The notes below the pieces were generated by a model. It ran no database searches. It was not told where the DNA came from and was given only the letters and a program-made list of their open reading frames with translations. This document shows positions 8,135 to 16,666 of a stretch of DNA of 64,000 nt, piece after piece (the first letter of the stretch is position 1; every line of letters starts with the position of its first letter). The stretch comes from Paracoccus aestuarii (lineage in GTDB: Bacteria; Pseudomonadota; Alphaproteobacteria; Rhodobacterales; Rhodobacteraceae): positions 62,001 to 126,000 of the forward strand of contig NZ_CP067171.1 in NCBI RefSeq assembly GCF_028553885.1. Reading direction: 5' to 3'. The position numbers and the translations under genes were made by a program.

Positions 8135-9375
8135 TCGGCCCGATCCCCTGCCGCGTCGCATCGGCCAACCGGCCCGACGGGCCCTTTCCGCTGAACAACC
8201 TGCCCTATGGGGTCTTCTCGGACGGGGGCGCGCCGCGCTGCGGGGTGGCGATCGGCGACATGATCCTGGATCTGGCCGCCTGCGCCGATCGCGGGCTGAT
8301 CGCGGATGCGGGCTGTTTCGGGGCGGGGGCGCTGAACGGCTTCATGGCGCGGGGGCGGGCGGAATGGGACCGGGTGCGCGCGGCCCTGACCGCGCTGCTG
8401 GGCCAGGGGGGGCAGGGCGACCTGCCCTTGGTGCCGATGGCCGCGGCGCGGATGCACCTGCCCTTTGCGGTGGCCGAGTTCACGGATTTCTACGCCTCGC
8501 GCCACCATGCCTTCAACGTGGGCTGCCTGTTCCGCGACCCGCAGAACGCGCTACCGCCGCAATGGGACCACCTGCCCATCGGCTATAACGGGCGGGCATC
8601 CTCGGTCGTGGTGTCGGGGACCGACATCCACCGGCCGATGGGCCAGCTTCGCGGGCCCCAGGGGCCGCGCTTCGAACCCACCGCCCGCCTGGACCTGGAG
8701 CTGGAGCTGGGCGCGGTGATCGGCGCCGACAGCCCCTTGGGCGCGCGGATCGGCGTGGACCGGGCCGAGGACATGATCTTCGGCTATGTCCTGCTGAACG
8801 ACTGGTCGGCGCGCGACATCCAGGCCTGGGAATACCAGCCCCTGGGCCCGTTCCAGGCCAAGGCCTTCGCCACCACCATCGGCGCCTGGATCGTCCCCCA
8901 GGCCGCGTTGGAGCCGTTCCGCCGCCGCGGCGCACAGCGCCAGGCGCCGCTGCTGCCGCATCTGCAGGACCCGCGTCCGGGCTTTTACGACCTGCAGATG
9001 GGCTGGTCGCTGAACGGGCAGGTGATGGCGCGGGTGAACCATTCGGTGATGTCCTGGTCCGCCGCCCAGCAGCTGGCCCATCACGCCAGTTCGGGCTGCC
9101 CGATGCGGGTGGGCGACCTGCTGGGATCGGGCACGATCTCCGGGCCCGGCCCGGATCAGGTCGGCGCCCTGCTGGAGATGACGCGCGGCGGCGCCGAACC
9201 CGTCACCGTCGCCGGCCAGACCCGCCGCTTTCTGGAGGATGGCGACCGGGTGGACCTGTTCGCCCATGCGCATGGCGCGGGCTACCGGATCGGCTTTGGC
9301 CCCTGCACCGGGCGCATCCTGCCCGCGCTGCCCGATCACGGCCCTTGCCCGGAGGCGGCGGGCGGCCTATCTTGA
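8131..9375 (+). CDS. fahA: Fumarylacetoacetase
   Basis: A 414-residue hydrolase that splits fumarylacetoacetate into fumarate and acetoacetate, the last step of homogentisate catabolism. The GTG start at 8131 overlaps the hmgA stop. Motifs: [16 protein letters not shown] (metal-binding Asp and catalytic His), [19 protein letters not shown], and the SGTISGP region near 340. The N-terminal SH3-like domain is also present ([11 protein letters not shown]). Its stop codon overlaps the first half of the toxin-antitoxin operator. Confidence 0.96.
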   Translation: MIGPIPCRVASANRPDGPFPLNNLPYGVFSDGGAPRCGVAIGDMILDLAACADRGLIADAGCFGAGALNGFMARGRAEWDRVRAALTALLGQGGQGDLPLVPMAAARMHLPFAVAEFTDFYASRHHAFNVGCLFRDPQNALPPQWDHLPIGYNGRASSVVVSGTDIHRPMGQLRGPQGPRFEPTARLDLELELGAVIGADSPLGARIGVDRAEDMIFGYVLLNDWSARDIQAWEYQPLGPFQAKAFATTIGAWIVPQAALEPFRRRGAQRQAPLLPHLQDPRPGFYDLQMGWSLNGQVMARVNHSVMSWSAAQQLAHHASSGCPMRVGDLLGSGTISGPGPDQVGALLEMTRGGAEPVTVAGQTRRFLEDGDRVDLFAHAHGAGYRIGFGPCTGRILPALPDHGPCPEAAGGLS

Positions 9376-9396
9376 CTAAGTCCCCCGGACTAAGTC
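9374..9396 (+). promoter_or_regulatory. Twin GACTAAGTC boxes, candidate toxin-antitoxin operator
   Basis: GACTAAGTC occurs at 9374-9382 and again at 9388-9396, 14 bp apart. Each is itself a near palindrome (GACT-A-AGTC). A TTGACT -35-like hexamer overlaps the first copy. The pair ends 11 bp before the antitoxin ATG and overlaps the fahA stop codon. Phd/YefM antitoxins repress their own promoter at such repeats. Confidence 0.6.
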
Positions 9397-9407
9397 ACGA
9401 GGCCGCC

Positions 9408-9644
9408 ATGAAGACCGTGAACATCCACGAAGCCAAGACGAACCTGTCCCGCCTGGTCGAGGCCGCCGTCCAGGGCGAACCCTTCGTCATCGCCCGCGCC
9501 GGCCGCCCGATGGTCAAGGTCGTCCAGATCGACAGCCCCGCCCCCACCCGCATCGGGTTCCTGGACGGCGCCTATGCCATCCCCGACGATTTCGACCGGA
9601 TGGATGCCGACCGGATCCGCGCGATGTTCGACGGCCCGGCGTGA
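9408..9644 (+). CDS. Phd/YefM-family antitoxin
   Basis: A 78-residue protein that starts MKTVNIHEAKTNLSRLVEAA, the classic Phd/YefM DNA-binding N-terminus. It continues with GEPFVIARAGRPMVKVV and ends in an acidic tail (DDFDRMDADRIRAMFD) expected to neutralise the toxin. It overlaps the toxin start by 4 bp (GTGA). It should both bind the PIN toxin and repress the operon. Confidence 0.9.
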   Translation: MKTVNIHEAKTNLSRLVEAAVQGEPFVIARAGRPMVKVVQIDSPAPTRIGFLDGAYAIPDDFDRMDADRIRAMFDGPA

Positions 9645-10027
9645 ACTATCTGATCGACACGCATCTGCTGCTCTGGGCGGCCTTCGGGGCGGACCGCCTG
9701 CCCGACCGGGCGCGCGCGATCATGGCGGAGCCGCGCCACCGGCTGTGGTTCTCGGCCGCCTCGATCTGGGAGGTGTCGATCAAGCGCGCGCTGGACCGGC
9801 CCGATTTCCGCGTCGATCCCGGCGTGCTGCGCGCGGGGCTTTTGTCCAACGACTATCACGAGCTGCCGGTCGAGGGGCGGCACTGCCTGGCGCTGACCGC
9901 GCTGCCGGCGCTGCATTCGGACCCGTTCGACCGGATGCTGCTGGCCCAGGCCATCACCGAGGGGCTGATCCTGTTGACCGCCGACCGCGCCATCGGCCGC
10001 TATGGCGGCCCGGTCGAGATGGTCTGA
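9641..10027 (+). CDS. PIN-domain ribonuclease toxin (VapC-like)
   Basis: A 128-residue PIN-domain protein from a GTG at 9641. The acidic residues expected for Mg-dependent RNA cleavage are visible: D6 in YLIDTHLLLW, E in SIWEVSIK, D in SDPFDRMLLAQA, and D in LLTADRAI. It is the partner of the preceding antitoxin. The pair lies between fahA and an unrelated acyl-CoA dehydrogenase operon, as expected for a small mobile addiction module. Confidence 0.9.
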   Translation: MNYLIDTHLLLWAAFGADRLPDRARAIMAEPRHRLWFSAASIWEVSIKRALDRPDFRVDPGVLRAGLLSNDYHELPVEGRHCLALTALPALHSDPFDRMLLAQAITEGLILLTADRAIGRYGGPVEMV

Positions 10028-10085
10028 TCGCGCCTTTACGCGGCAGGGCGCATCCCCCATTCTGACCCCGGCAGGAGGAGGCCCC

Positions 10086-11300
10086 ATGACCATCGATTTC
10101 ACCCTGGACGCCGATCTGGAGGCGATCCGCCGCCGCACGCGCGCCTTTGTCGAGACCCGCATCCTGCCGGTGGAGGCCGACCGCTCGGCCTGGGACGCCC
10201 ATGACAACATCGCCGAGGCGCCCCTGCGCGCGCTGCGCGCCGAGGCCCGGGCCGAGGGGCTGTGGTGCCCGCAGGTCCCGCGCGATCTGGGCGGGATGGG
10301 GCTGACCGTCTCCGGCCGCGCGGTCATGTATGAGGAGGCCAACCGCTCGATCTTTGGGCCCGCCGTCTTCAACTGCGCCGCCCCCGATGACGGCAACATG
10401 GACATCCTGGCCCGCGTGGGCAGGCCCGATCAGCAGGCGCGCTGGCTGGCGCCCTTGGTCACGGGGGATGTGCGGTCCAGCTTCGTGATGACCGAACCCG
10501 CGCCCGGCGGCGGGTCCGATCCCGGCATGATCGGCACCACCGCCACCCGCCATGGCGATGTCTGGCGCGTCACCGGCCGCAAATGGTTCATCACCGGGGC
10601 CGAGGGTGCCGCTCATTTCATCCTGATCGCCCGCACCGATCCCAACCCCGAGGAACGCCGCCGCCACCTGACGGCCTTTCTGTTCCACCGCGACCAGCCC
10701 GGCTGGCGCATCCTGCGCCGCATCCCCATCATGGGCCCCGAGGAACATGGCGGCCATTGCGAGCTGGCATTCGACGGGCTGAAGATCCCCGACGAGAACC
10801 GCCTGATGGGCGTGGGCGACGGGCTGAAGGTGACCCAGATCCGCCTTGGCACCGCGCGGCTGACCCATTGCATGCGCTGGCTGGGCTTGGCGAAACGCTG
10901 CATGGCCGAGGCGCAGGCCTATGTCGACGCGCGCGAGGGCTTCGGCATCCGCCTGGCCGACCGGGAATCCGTGCGGCTGATGCTGGGCGGCGTGGCGCTG
11001 AACATCCAGATCGGGCGGCTGCTGACGATGAACGCCGCCGCCGCGCTGGATCGCGGCAGCCATGCCCGCAAGGAGGTGTCCATGGCCAAGCTGCATGTCG
11101 CCGACACGCTGCATCAGGCCGCGGATGTGGCGATCCAGCTGAACGGCGCGCGGGGATACAGCCGCGACACGGTGCTGGAATGGATCTATCGCTATGCGCG
11201 CCAGGCGCGGCTGGTCGATGGCGCCTCCGAGGTGCATCGGATGGTGCTGGCCGATGCCTATGCGCGCGAGGGCGACGATTTCTGGGGCTGGGGCGCATGA
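10086..11300 (+). CDS. Acyl-CoA dehydrogenase-like protein of the ACAD10/11-LvaC type
   Basis: A 404-residue acyl-CoA dehydrogenase fold protein. It has FAD/substrate motifs FVMTEPAPGGGSDP and WFITGAEGAAHF, and C-terminal GARGYSRDTVLEWIYRYARQARLVDGASEVH. The YEGT of classical acyl-CoA dehydrogenases is replaced by VDGASE, as in ACAD10/11 relatives. It is followed, with 4-bp overlaps, by an APH-like kinase and a DUF6285 protein. That gene set matches LvaC-LvaA-LvaB of Pseudomonas putida levulinate catabolism, where LvaA phosphorylates 4-hydroxyacyl-CoA and LvaC acts on the phosphate ester. Substrate here is inferred from the set, not from residues. Confidence 0.85.
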   Translation: MTIDFTLDADLEAIRRRTRAFVETRILPVEADRSAWDAHDNIAEAPLRALRAEARAEGLWCPQVPRDLGGMGLTVSGRAVMYEEANRSIFGPAVFNCAAPDDGNMDILARVGRPDQQARWLAPLVTGDVRSSFVMTEPAPGGGSDPGMIGTTATRHGDVWRVTGRKWFITGAEGAAHFILIARTDPNPEERRRHLTAFLFHRDQPGWRILRRIPIMGPEEHGGHCELAFDGLKIPDENRLMGVGDGLKVTQIRLGTARLTHCMRWLGLAKRCMAEAQAYVDAREGFGIRLADRESVRLMLGGVALNIQIGRLLTMNAAAALDRGSHARKEVSMAKLHVADTLHQAADVAIQLNGARGYSRDTVLEWIYRYARQARLVDGASEVHRMVLADAYAREGDDFWGWGA

Positions 11301-12304
11301 GCCTGACGGGAAATCCGGCGCTGGACGGCTGGCTGGCCGATGCGCTGGACATGCCCGGCGCGCGGGTCGTGGCCGCCGACAAGCTGTCGGGCGGCGCGAT
11401 CCAGGAAAACTGGGCCGTGACGGTGGCCACGGGCGCGTCCAGCCGCCGCCTGGTGATCCGCCGCGACGCCCCCGCCACCATCGCCGCCAGCCGAAGCCGG
11501 GCCGAGGAATATGCCCTGATCGCCGCCGCCCACCGGGCCGGGGTGCGGGTGCCCGAACCCTTGGGCTTCTGCGCCGATCCGGCGGTCATCGGCGCGCCCT
11601 TCGCGGCGATGGCCTGGGTCGAGGGCACGGGATACGGCCCCAAGGTCGTGCGCGACCTGACCCTGGGCGGCGACCGGCTGGCCTTGGGGCGCGAGCTGGG
11701 CCGCCAGATGGCGCTGATCCACGCGATCCGCCCCGATGCCGCGCTGGCCCGCATCCTGGGGCCGCGCCCGGCCGATCCGGCCCGGGACGCGGTCGCGGTC
11801 CTGCGGGGCTGGCTGGATGCACGGCCCGCGCCCCGCCCGGGCCTGGAATGGGCGCTGCGTTGGGCGGAACGCCACGCCCCCCCGCCGGACCGCGTGACGC
11901 TGACCCATCAGGATTTCCGCAGCGGCAACGTGCTGATCGACGCGGACGGGCTGACCGCCGTGCTGGATTGGGAATTCGCCGCCTGGTCGGACCCGGCCTG
12001 CGACATCGGCTGGTTCTGCGCACGCTGCTGGCGGTTCTCGCGCCCGGACCTGGAGGGGGGCGGCATCGCCCCACGTTCCGCCGTGCTGGAGGGATATGCC
12101 GCGGCCGGCGGCACCGTCCCCGACCCCGACCGCATCCGCTGGTGGGAGGTGATGGCCCATGCCCGATGGGCGGTCATCGCGTTGCAGCAGGGCGACCGCC
12201 ATGCGGGCGGGGCGGAACCCTCGCTGCATCTGGCGCTGACCGGGCGGATCGCCGATGTGCTGGAATACCAGCTGCTGCGCATGACCGCGCCAGAGGCCGC
12301 ATGA
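11297..12304 (+). CDS. Aminoglycoside phosphotransferase-like kinase (LvaA/ACAD10-11 kinase type)
   Basis: A 335-residue protein kinase-like enzyme. Motifs: the glycine-rich/Lys region near residues 20-50 (KLSGGAIQENWAV, RLVIRRDAP), the catalytic loop THQDFRSGNVLID (Asp and Asn of HxDxxxxN), and VLDWEFAAWSDPACDIGW with the Mg-binding Asp. It is predicted to phosphorylate the 4-hydroxyl of a 4-hydroxyacyl-CoA by analogy with LvaA. It overlaps both neighbours by 4 bp. Antibiotic resistance is unlikely given the operon. Confidence 0.85.
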   Translation: MSLTGNPALDGWLADALDMPGARVVAADKLSGGAIQENWAVTVATGASSRRLVIRRDAPATIAASRSRAEEYALIAAAHRAGVRVPEPLGFCADPAVIGAPFAAMAWVEGTGYGPKVVRDLTLGGDRLALGRELGRQMALIHAIRPDAALARILGPRPADPARDAVAVLRGWLDARPAPRPGLEWALRWAERHAPPPDRVTLTHQDFRSGNVLIDADGLTAVLDWEFAAWSDPACDIGWFCARCWRFSRPDLEGGGIAPRSAVLEGYAAAGGTVPDPDRIRWWEVMAHARWAVIALQQGDRHAGGAEPSLHLALTGRIADVLEYQLLRMTAPEAA

Positions 12305-12582
12305 GCGACGCGCTGGACCTGATCGCCACAGCCGAGGCGCTGCTGCGCGACGCCGTCGCGCCGGGCGGCTCTGATGCGCGCTATCACGCGCTGCTGGCCG
12401 CCAATGCCTTGGCCATGGCGCGGCGCGAGCTGTCATCCCCCCCGCCCGCGCCCGACCATGCCGACCCGGCGGCGATCCGGGCGGGCCGCCATGACGGGGA
12501 CCGCGCGCTGCATGACCGCCTGCTGCGGGATGCCCGCCGCCGCGCCTGGATCGCCGACCCCGACGCGGTGGACCGGGACTGA
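12301..12582 (+). CDS. DUF6285 small protein (LvaB-like)
   Basis: A 93-residue protein: helical N-terminus (LDLIATAEALLRDAVAP), YHALLAANALAMARREL, and a basic C-terminal helix. This size, composition and position directly behind the kinase match LvaB, a small partner needed for LvaA activity in P. putida. It overlaps the kinase by 4 bp. No catalytic motif is seen. It is called mainly from context. Confidence 0.75.
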   Translation: MSDALDLIATAEALLRDAVAPGGSDARYHALLAANALAMARRELSSPPPAPDHADPAAIRAGRHDGDRALHDRLLRDARRRAWIADPDAVDRD

Positions 12583-12586
12583 TCGG

Positions 12587-13504
12587 ATGCGCGAACTGAC
12601 CCTGCGCCAGGTCGAGGTCATCCGCGCGGTGATGATCGCGGGCACGATCCAGGGGGCGGCGAACCTGCTGAACGTCTCGGCCCCCGGCATCAGCCGCCTG
12701 GTCAAGCATACCGAGGAGGGGCTGGGCCTGCGCCTTTTCGAACGGCGGGCAGGGGTCTTCGTGCCTGCCCCGGAGGCGCATGCGATCTTTGCGATGATCG
12801 AACAGGTCCACCGCCAGATGGAGAACCTGAACGCCGCCGTGGGCGCCATGCAGAAAGGGCGCGACTTCACCCTGTCCTTCGCCTCGGCCCCCTCGATCGC
12901 GCAGTTCATCACCGCGCGGGTGATCCGGGGCCTGCGCACCCGCCTGCCGGATCTGGACATCGCGCTGGACATCCTCAAGATCGAGGAGACGCTGGACTAT
13001 CTGCTGCTGGAACGGGGCGAGATGGTCATCATGTCATCTGCCCTGGACAATCCCGCGGTCGAGAACACCCCCCTGGGCGAGGGCCGCATCATCGCAATCA
13101 TGCCCGAGGGCCACCCGCTGGCGGCCAAGGGCGTGGTCTCGATCCACGATCTGGTGCGCCATCCCTTCGTAGGGGTGGACCGGGCCGATCCCTATGGCCG
13201 CATCCTGGCCCGCCCGCTGGAGGATGCGGGCCTGAACCCGCGCTATGCGATGCGCGGCCGCTTTGCCCAGACCATCGTCAGCCTGGTCCGCCACGGCCTG
13301 GGGGTCGCGGTCATCGACGAATTCTCGGTGGCCGAGGTCTATATGCCCGGCCTGGTCCGCAGGCCCCTGCTGGAGCCCGCCTCGATCACCGCCTGGTCGG
13401 TCACCAAGCGCGGCCGCGCCCTGTCCAGCTTTGCCGAGACGACCATCGGGCTGTTCCGCCGCGAACTGGCCCGCGCCCGCGCGCGCGACCGGTGGGACGA
13501 TTAA
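12587..13504 (+). CDS. LysR-family regulator, likely of the downstream tctCBA-quinate operon
   Basis: A 305-residue LysR protein. The N-terminal HTH is RQVEVIRAVMIAGTIQGAANLLNVSAPGISRLVKHTEEGLG (read in parts, residues 7-48), and the rest is a periplasmic-binding-like effector domain. It lies 4 bp after the DUF6285 gene but 110 bp before tctC on the same strand. It could regulate either side. The longer gap with a promoter in front of tctC favours the transport operon. Confidence 0.85.
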   Translation: MRELTLRQVEVIRAVMIAGTIQGAANLLNVSAPGISRLVKHTEEGLGLRLFERRAGVFVPAPEAHAIFAMIEQVHRQMENLNAAVGAMQKGRDFTLSFASAPSIAQFITARVIRGLRTRLPDLDIALDILKIEETLDYLLLERGEMVIMSSALDNPAVENTPLGEGRIIAIMPEGHPLAAKGVVSIHDLVRHPFVGVDRADPYGRILARPLEDAGLNPRYAMRGRFAQTIVSLVRHGLGVAVIDEFSVAEVYMPGLVRRPLLEPASITAWSVTKRGRALSSFAETTIGLFRRELARARARDRWDD

Positions 13505-13614
13505 CCCGATGTTACGATGGCGATCATATCGGTATTTGCTGTTACATCTGTCCTTTGCCATTCTTCCCCGGTATCCCTGAGAGGACAGGGACCGCATTCA
13601 CTGGGAGGTTTTTC

Positions 13615-14607
13615 ATGCGTCACACTCTGGGCGGCATCATCGCCGCACTGGCGATCTCGGCCACGCCGGCCCTCGCCGATTTCCCCGAACGCGAGATCCA
13701 GGGCATCATCCAATGGGGTGCGGGCGGGTCGACCGACGTGGTCAGCCGCGCCGTCGCACCCCATGCCGAGGCCGTCCTGGGCCAGCGCATCATCATGCAG
13801 AATGTCACCGGCGGCGTGGGCGCCATCGGCCTGAACCAGGCGGAACGCGCGGCGGCCGACGGCCACACGCTGCTGTTCGGGGCGGAAAACCCGCTGCTCT
13901 ACAAGGTGATGGGGCTGGGCCAGAAGGATTATTCGGATTTCGTGCCGATCAACATCCTGGCGCGCGGCATCCCGATCATCGTGACCCGCCCGGACGCGCC
14001 CTTCGACACCTTCCCCGAACTGATCGCCTATATCGAGGAAAATCCGGGCGAACTGCGCTTTGGCTCGACCGGGCCGGGGGGGCTGCCTTCGGTGGTCACG
14101 GCGATGATCAACGACAAGACGCCCATCGACGTGACGGCCGTGCCCTATGACGGCGACGGCCCGGCGCTGACGGCGCTGCAGGGCGGCGCGGTCGACGTGA
14201 TGCCCGCCGTGCTGGGCGCCGCGATCGAGGCGATCCGCGCGGGCAACCTCAAGCCTATCGCGATCTTCGACACCGAGCGGGTCGAGCAGCTGCCCGACAC
14301 CCCCGCCATCACCGAGACCAATCCCGAATTCGCCGAGCTGCTGCCCTGGGGTCCGTTCTTCGGCATCTTCGCCAAGGCCGGCACGCCCGACGACGTGGTC
14401 GAGACGCTGACCGACGCCTTCCAGACCGGTGCCGCGAACGAGGATTTCCTGTCGCTGATGGACGGGCGCGGCTTCCGCATGCTGTCGCTGTCGGGCGACG
14501 AGGCGCAGTCCTTCCTGGACGACTGGCAGCGCCAGACCGCCTGGATCCTGTGGGATGCGGAGATCGCCCGCAATTCGCCCGAGGATTTCGGGATCGAGCG
14601 TCCCTGA
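13615..14607 (+). CDS. tctC: Tripartite tricarboxylate transporter solute-binding protein (TctC/Bug family)
   Basis: A 330-residue secreted binding protein with a signal peptide (LGGIIAALAISATPALA). Family motifs: IIQWGAGGSTDVVSRAVAPHAE, the NVTGGVGAIGLNQ loop, and FGSTGPGGLPSVV. A GGGAGG Shine-Dalgarno lies 7 bp upstream. With TctB and TctA it makes a secondary uptake system. Its operon continues with quinate/shikimate dehydrogenase and dehydroshikimate dehydratase, so quinate, shikimate or dehydroshikimate is the likely ligand (inference). Confidence 0.93.
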   Translation: MRHTLGGIIAALAISATPALADFPEREIQGIIQWGAGGSTDVVSRAVAPHAEAVLGQRIIMQNVTGGVGAIGLNQAERAAADGHTLLFGAENPLLYKVMGLGQKDYSDFVPINILARGIPIIVTRPDAPFDTFPELIAYIEENPGELRFGSTGPGGLPSVVTAMINDKTPIDVTAVPYDGDGPALTALQGGAVDVMPAVLGAAIEAIRAGNLKPIAIFDTERVEQLPDTPAITETNPEFAELLPWGPFFGIFAKAGTPDDVVETLTDAFQTGAANEDFLSLMDGRGFRMLSLSGDEAQSFLDDWQRQTAWILWDAEIARNSPEDFGIERP

Positions 14608-14617
14608 TCCGGCCCGC

Positions 14618-14640
14618 GGGCGGCGGCTGACCCGCCGCCC
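14618..14640 (+). terminator. Stem-loop between tctC and tctB (attenuator or mRNA 3' stabiliser)
   Basis: A 9-bp perfect GC stem (GGGCGGCGG / CCGCCGCCC) with a 5-nt loop and no T-tract. It lies 11 bp after the binding-protein stop. Such hairpins after binding-protein genes usually raise the level of that protein relative to the permeases by partial termination or by protecting the mRNA end. Confidence 0.55.
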
Positions 14641-14667
14641 CAACCCCACCCCTGGAAGGAGCCGCCG

Positions 14668-15165
14668 ATGGACCCCCATCCGCGCCGCCCCGGCGAGATC
14701 GTCTTCACCCTGTTCCTGCTGGCCGCCAGCCTAGGCCTTCTGTGGTCGGCCTATGGCATCGCGGGGTTCGAGGCGCTGTCCTCGCCCGGTGCGGTGCCCA
14801 TGGCCACGACCGCGATCATGGTCATCGCGGCGATCATGGTGCTGGTCCATACGCTGCGCCGCCCGGCGGGCAGCACCCAGACCGTCGCGCGCCACATCCT
14901 GCCCCTGTCGGTGGTGGTGACCATCGCGATGATCCTGGGCTATGCGCTGCTGCTGCGGCCCTTGGGCTTCATCCCCACATCGGTGCTGTTCCTGGCGGTG
15001 CTGGTTCGGTTCCTGTCGCGGCGGTCGATCCTGTTCTGCGCGGTGGTCTCGGTGGGGACGGTCACGCTGATCTGGCTGATCTTCCGCATGGTGTTTTCGG
15101 TGCTGATGCCGGCGGGGATCTTCCCCGAGGCCCGTATCGTCGCCTTCATCACCCAGCTTTTCTGA
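14668..15165 (+). CDS. tctB: Tripartite tricarboxylate transporter small membrane subunit
   Basis: A 165-residue protein with four predicted transmembrane helices (EIVFTLFLLAASLGLLWSAY, MATTAIMVIAAIMVLVH, LSVVVTIAMILGYALLLRPLGF, and two close C-terminal segments). LLRPLGFIPTSVLFL is typical of TctB. It lies between tctC and tctA. Confidence 0.9.
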   Translation: MDPHPRRPGEIVFTLFLLAASLGLLWSAYGIAGFEALSSPGAVPMATTAIMVIAAIMVLVHTLRRPAGSTQTVARHILPLSVVVTIAMILGYALLLRPLGFIPTSVLFLAVLVRFLSRRSILFCAVVSVGTVTLIWLIFRMVFSVLMPAGIFPEARIVAFITQLF

Positions 15166-15175
15166 AGGGGCCGTC

Positions 15176-16666
15176 ATGGACATCCTGTCGAACCTGCTGA
15201 TGCCGCTGACGCATCTGGACCTGCTGTTCCTGATCGGGGCAGGGACCTTTGCGGGCATCTATGTCGGCGCGATCCCCGGCCTGTCGGTGACGATGGCCGT
15301 GTCGATCCTGATCTCGTTCACCTTTGCCTGGGACGTCTATCCGGCGCTGGCGCTGATGATCGGCATCTATATGGGCGGGGTCTATGGCGGATCGCGCACG
15401 GCGATCCTCTTGAACATCCCCGGCGCGCCATCGGCCATCGCGACCGCCATGGACGGCTTTCCCCTGGCCCAGAAGGGCCGCGCGGGCGAGGCGATCGGCA
15501 TTGTCACGGTCGTGTCCTTTATCGGCGGCTTCATCGGCATCGCGGCCTTGGCGGCCCTTGCCCCGGTCCTGTCGGATTTCGCCCTGCGGTTCCAGCCGCG
15601 CGACTTCATGCTGCTGGCGATCATGGGCATCCTGCTAGTCGGATCGCTGTCGGGCGGCAGCCTGACCAAGGGCGTCTTCGCCGGTGCCCTGGGCGTGGGG
15701 ATCGGCGCGGTTGGGATGGACCCGCTGACCGTGCAGGACCGCTTTGTCTTCGGCATCGACGAATTGCGGGGCGGGATCTCGTTCGTGGCGGTGATGATCG
15801 GCATGTTCGGCGTGTCCGAGGCGCTGATGCAGCTGCACAATGTCCACACCCCCGCCGTCCGGCAGAAGATCTCGGGTATCATCCCCAGCTGGGCCAAGGT
15901 CCGCAAGCACCTGCCCCTGGGCCTGCAGAGCGCGACCATCGGCACCGTCGTGGGCGCGCTGCCCGGCACGGGCGGCGACATCGCCTCGCTGATGGCCTAT
16001 GATCAGGCCAAGCGCGTCACCCGCAACCCCGAGACCCCCTTCGGCGAGGGCGCGGTCGAGGGCCTCGTCGCCCCCGAGGCCGCCAACAACGCCGCCGTCG
16101 GCGGGGCCTTCATCCCGATGATGACGCTTGGCATTCCGGGCGATGCGGTGACCGCCATCATGATCGGCGCGCTGTTCATCCACGGGCTGAACCCCGGCCC
16201 GATGCTGATGATCGAACAGCCCAACATGTTCTGGTTCATCGTCGGATCGCTGATGCTGGCCAATTGCTTCATGCTGATCTTCGGCCTGACGGGCATCCGC
16301 CTGTTCGTGAAGGTGGTCGAGCTGCCGCGCACCGTCCTTCTGCCGGTGATCCTGGTCCTGTCCATCGTCGGCGCCTATGCGATCAACAACAGCCTGACGG
16401 ATGTCTACTGGATGCTGGGCTTCGGGGTGCTGGGCTATTTCATGCGGCTCTACGGCTATCCGCTGGCCCCGGTGATCCTGGGGGTGATCCTGTCGCGGCT
16501 GCTGGACGACAACTGGCGCCGCGCGATCATCAGCACGCGCGAGGATTTCGGCGCGATGATGATGGGCATTTTCACCAGCCCGCTGTCGCTGACGCTGCTG
16601 GCCGCCGTGGTGATGATCCTGGTGACCAATTCCCCTTGGTGGGCGCGCTGGCGGGGGCGGAGATGA
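15176..16666 (+). CDS. tctA: Tripartite tricarboxylate transporter large permease
   Basis: A 496-residue, multi-helix permease of normal family length. Signature stretches: GTFAGIYVGAIPGLSVTMAV, GIYMGGVYGGSRTAILLNIPGAP, and the second repeat with GALPGTGGDIASLMAYDQAKR and AAVGGAFIPMMTLGIPGD. These two inverted-repeat GxPG regions are the TctA hallmark. It overlaps the next gene by 4 bp. Confidence 0.95.
   Translation: MDILSNLLMPLTHLDLLFLIGAGTFAGIYVGAIPGLSVTMAVSILISFTFAWDVYPALALMIGIYMGGVYGGSRTAILLNIPGAPSAIATAMDGFPLAQKGRAGEAIGIVTVVSFIGGFIGIAALAALAPVLSDFALRFQPRDFMLLAIMGILLVGSLSGGSLTKGVFAGALGVGIGAVGMDPLTVQDRFVFGIDELRGGISFVAVMIGMFGVSEALMQLHNVHTPAVRQKISGIIPSWAKVRKHLPLGLQSATIGTVVGALPGTGGDIASLMAYDQAKRVTRNPETPFGEGAVEGLVAPEAANNAAVGGAFIPMMTLGIPGDAVTAIMIGALFIHGLNPGPMLMIEQPNMFWFIVGSLMLANCFMLIFGLTGIRLFVKVVELPRTVLLPVILVLSIVGAYAINNSLTDVYWMLGFGVLGYFMRLYGYPLAPVILGVILSRLLDDNWRRAIISTREDFGAMMMGIFTSPLSLTLLAAVVMILVTNSPWWARWRGRR

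Noticed and set aside
11297..12304. Aminoglycoside resistance phosphotransferase
   Set aside because: The operon with an ACAD10/11-type dehydrogenase and DUF6285 fits the LvaA-type metabolic kinase instead.
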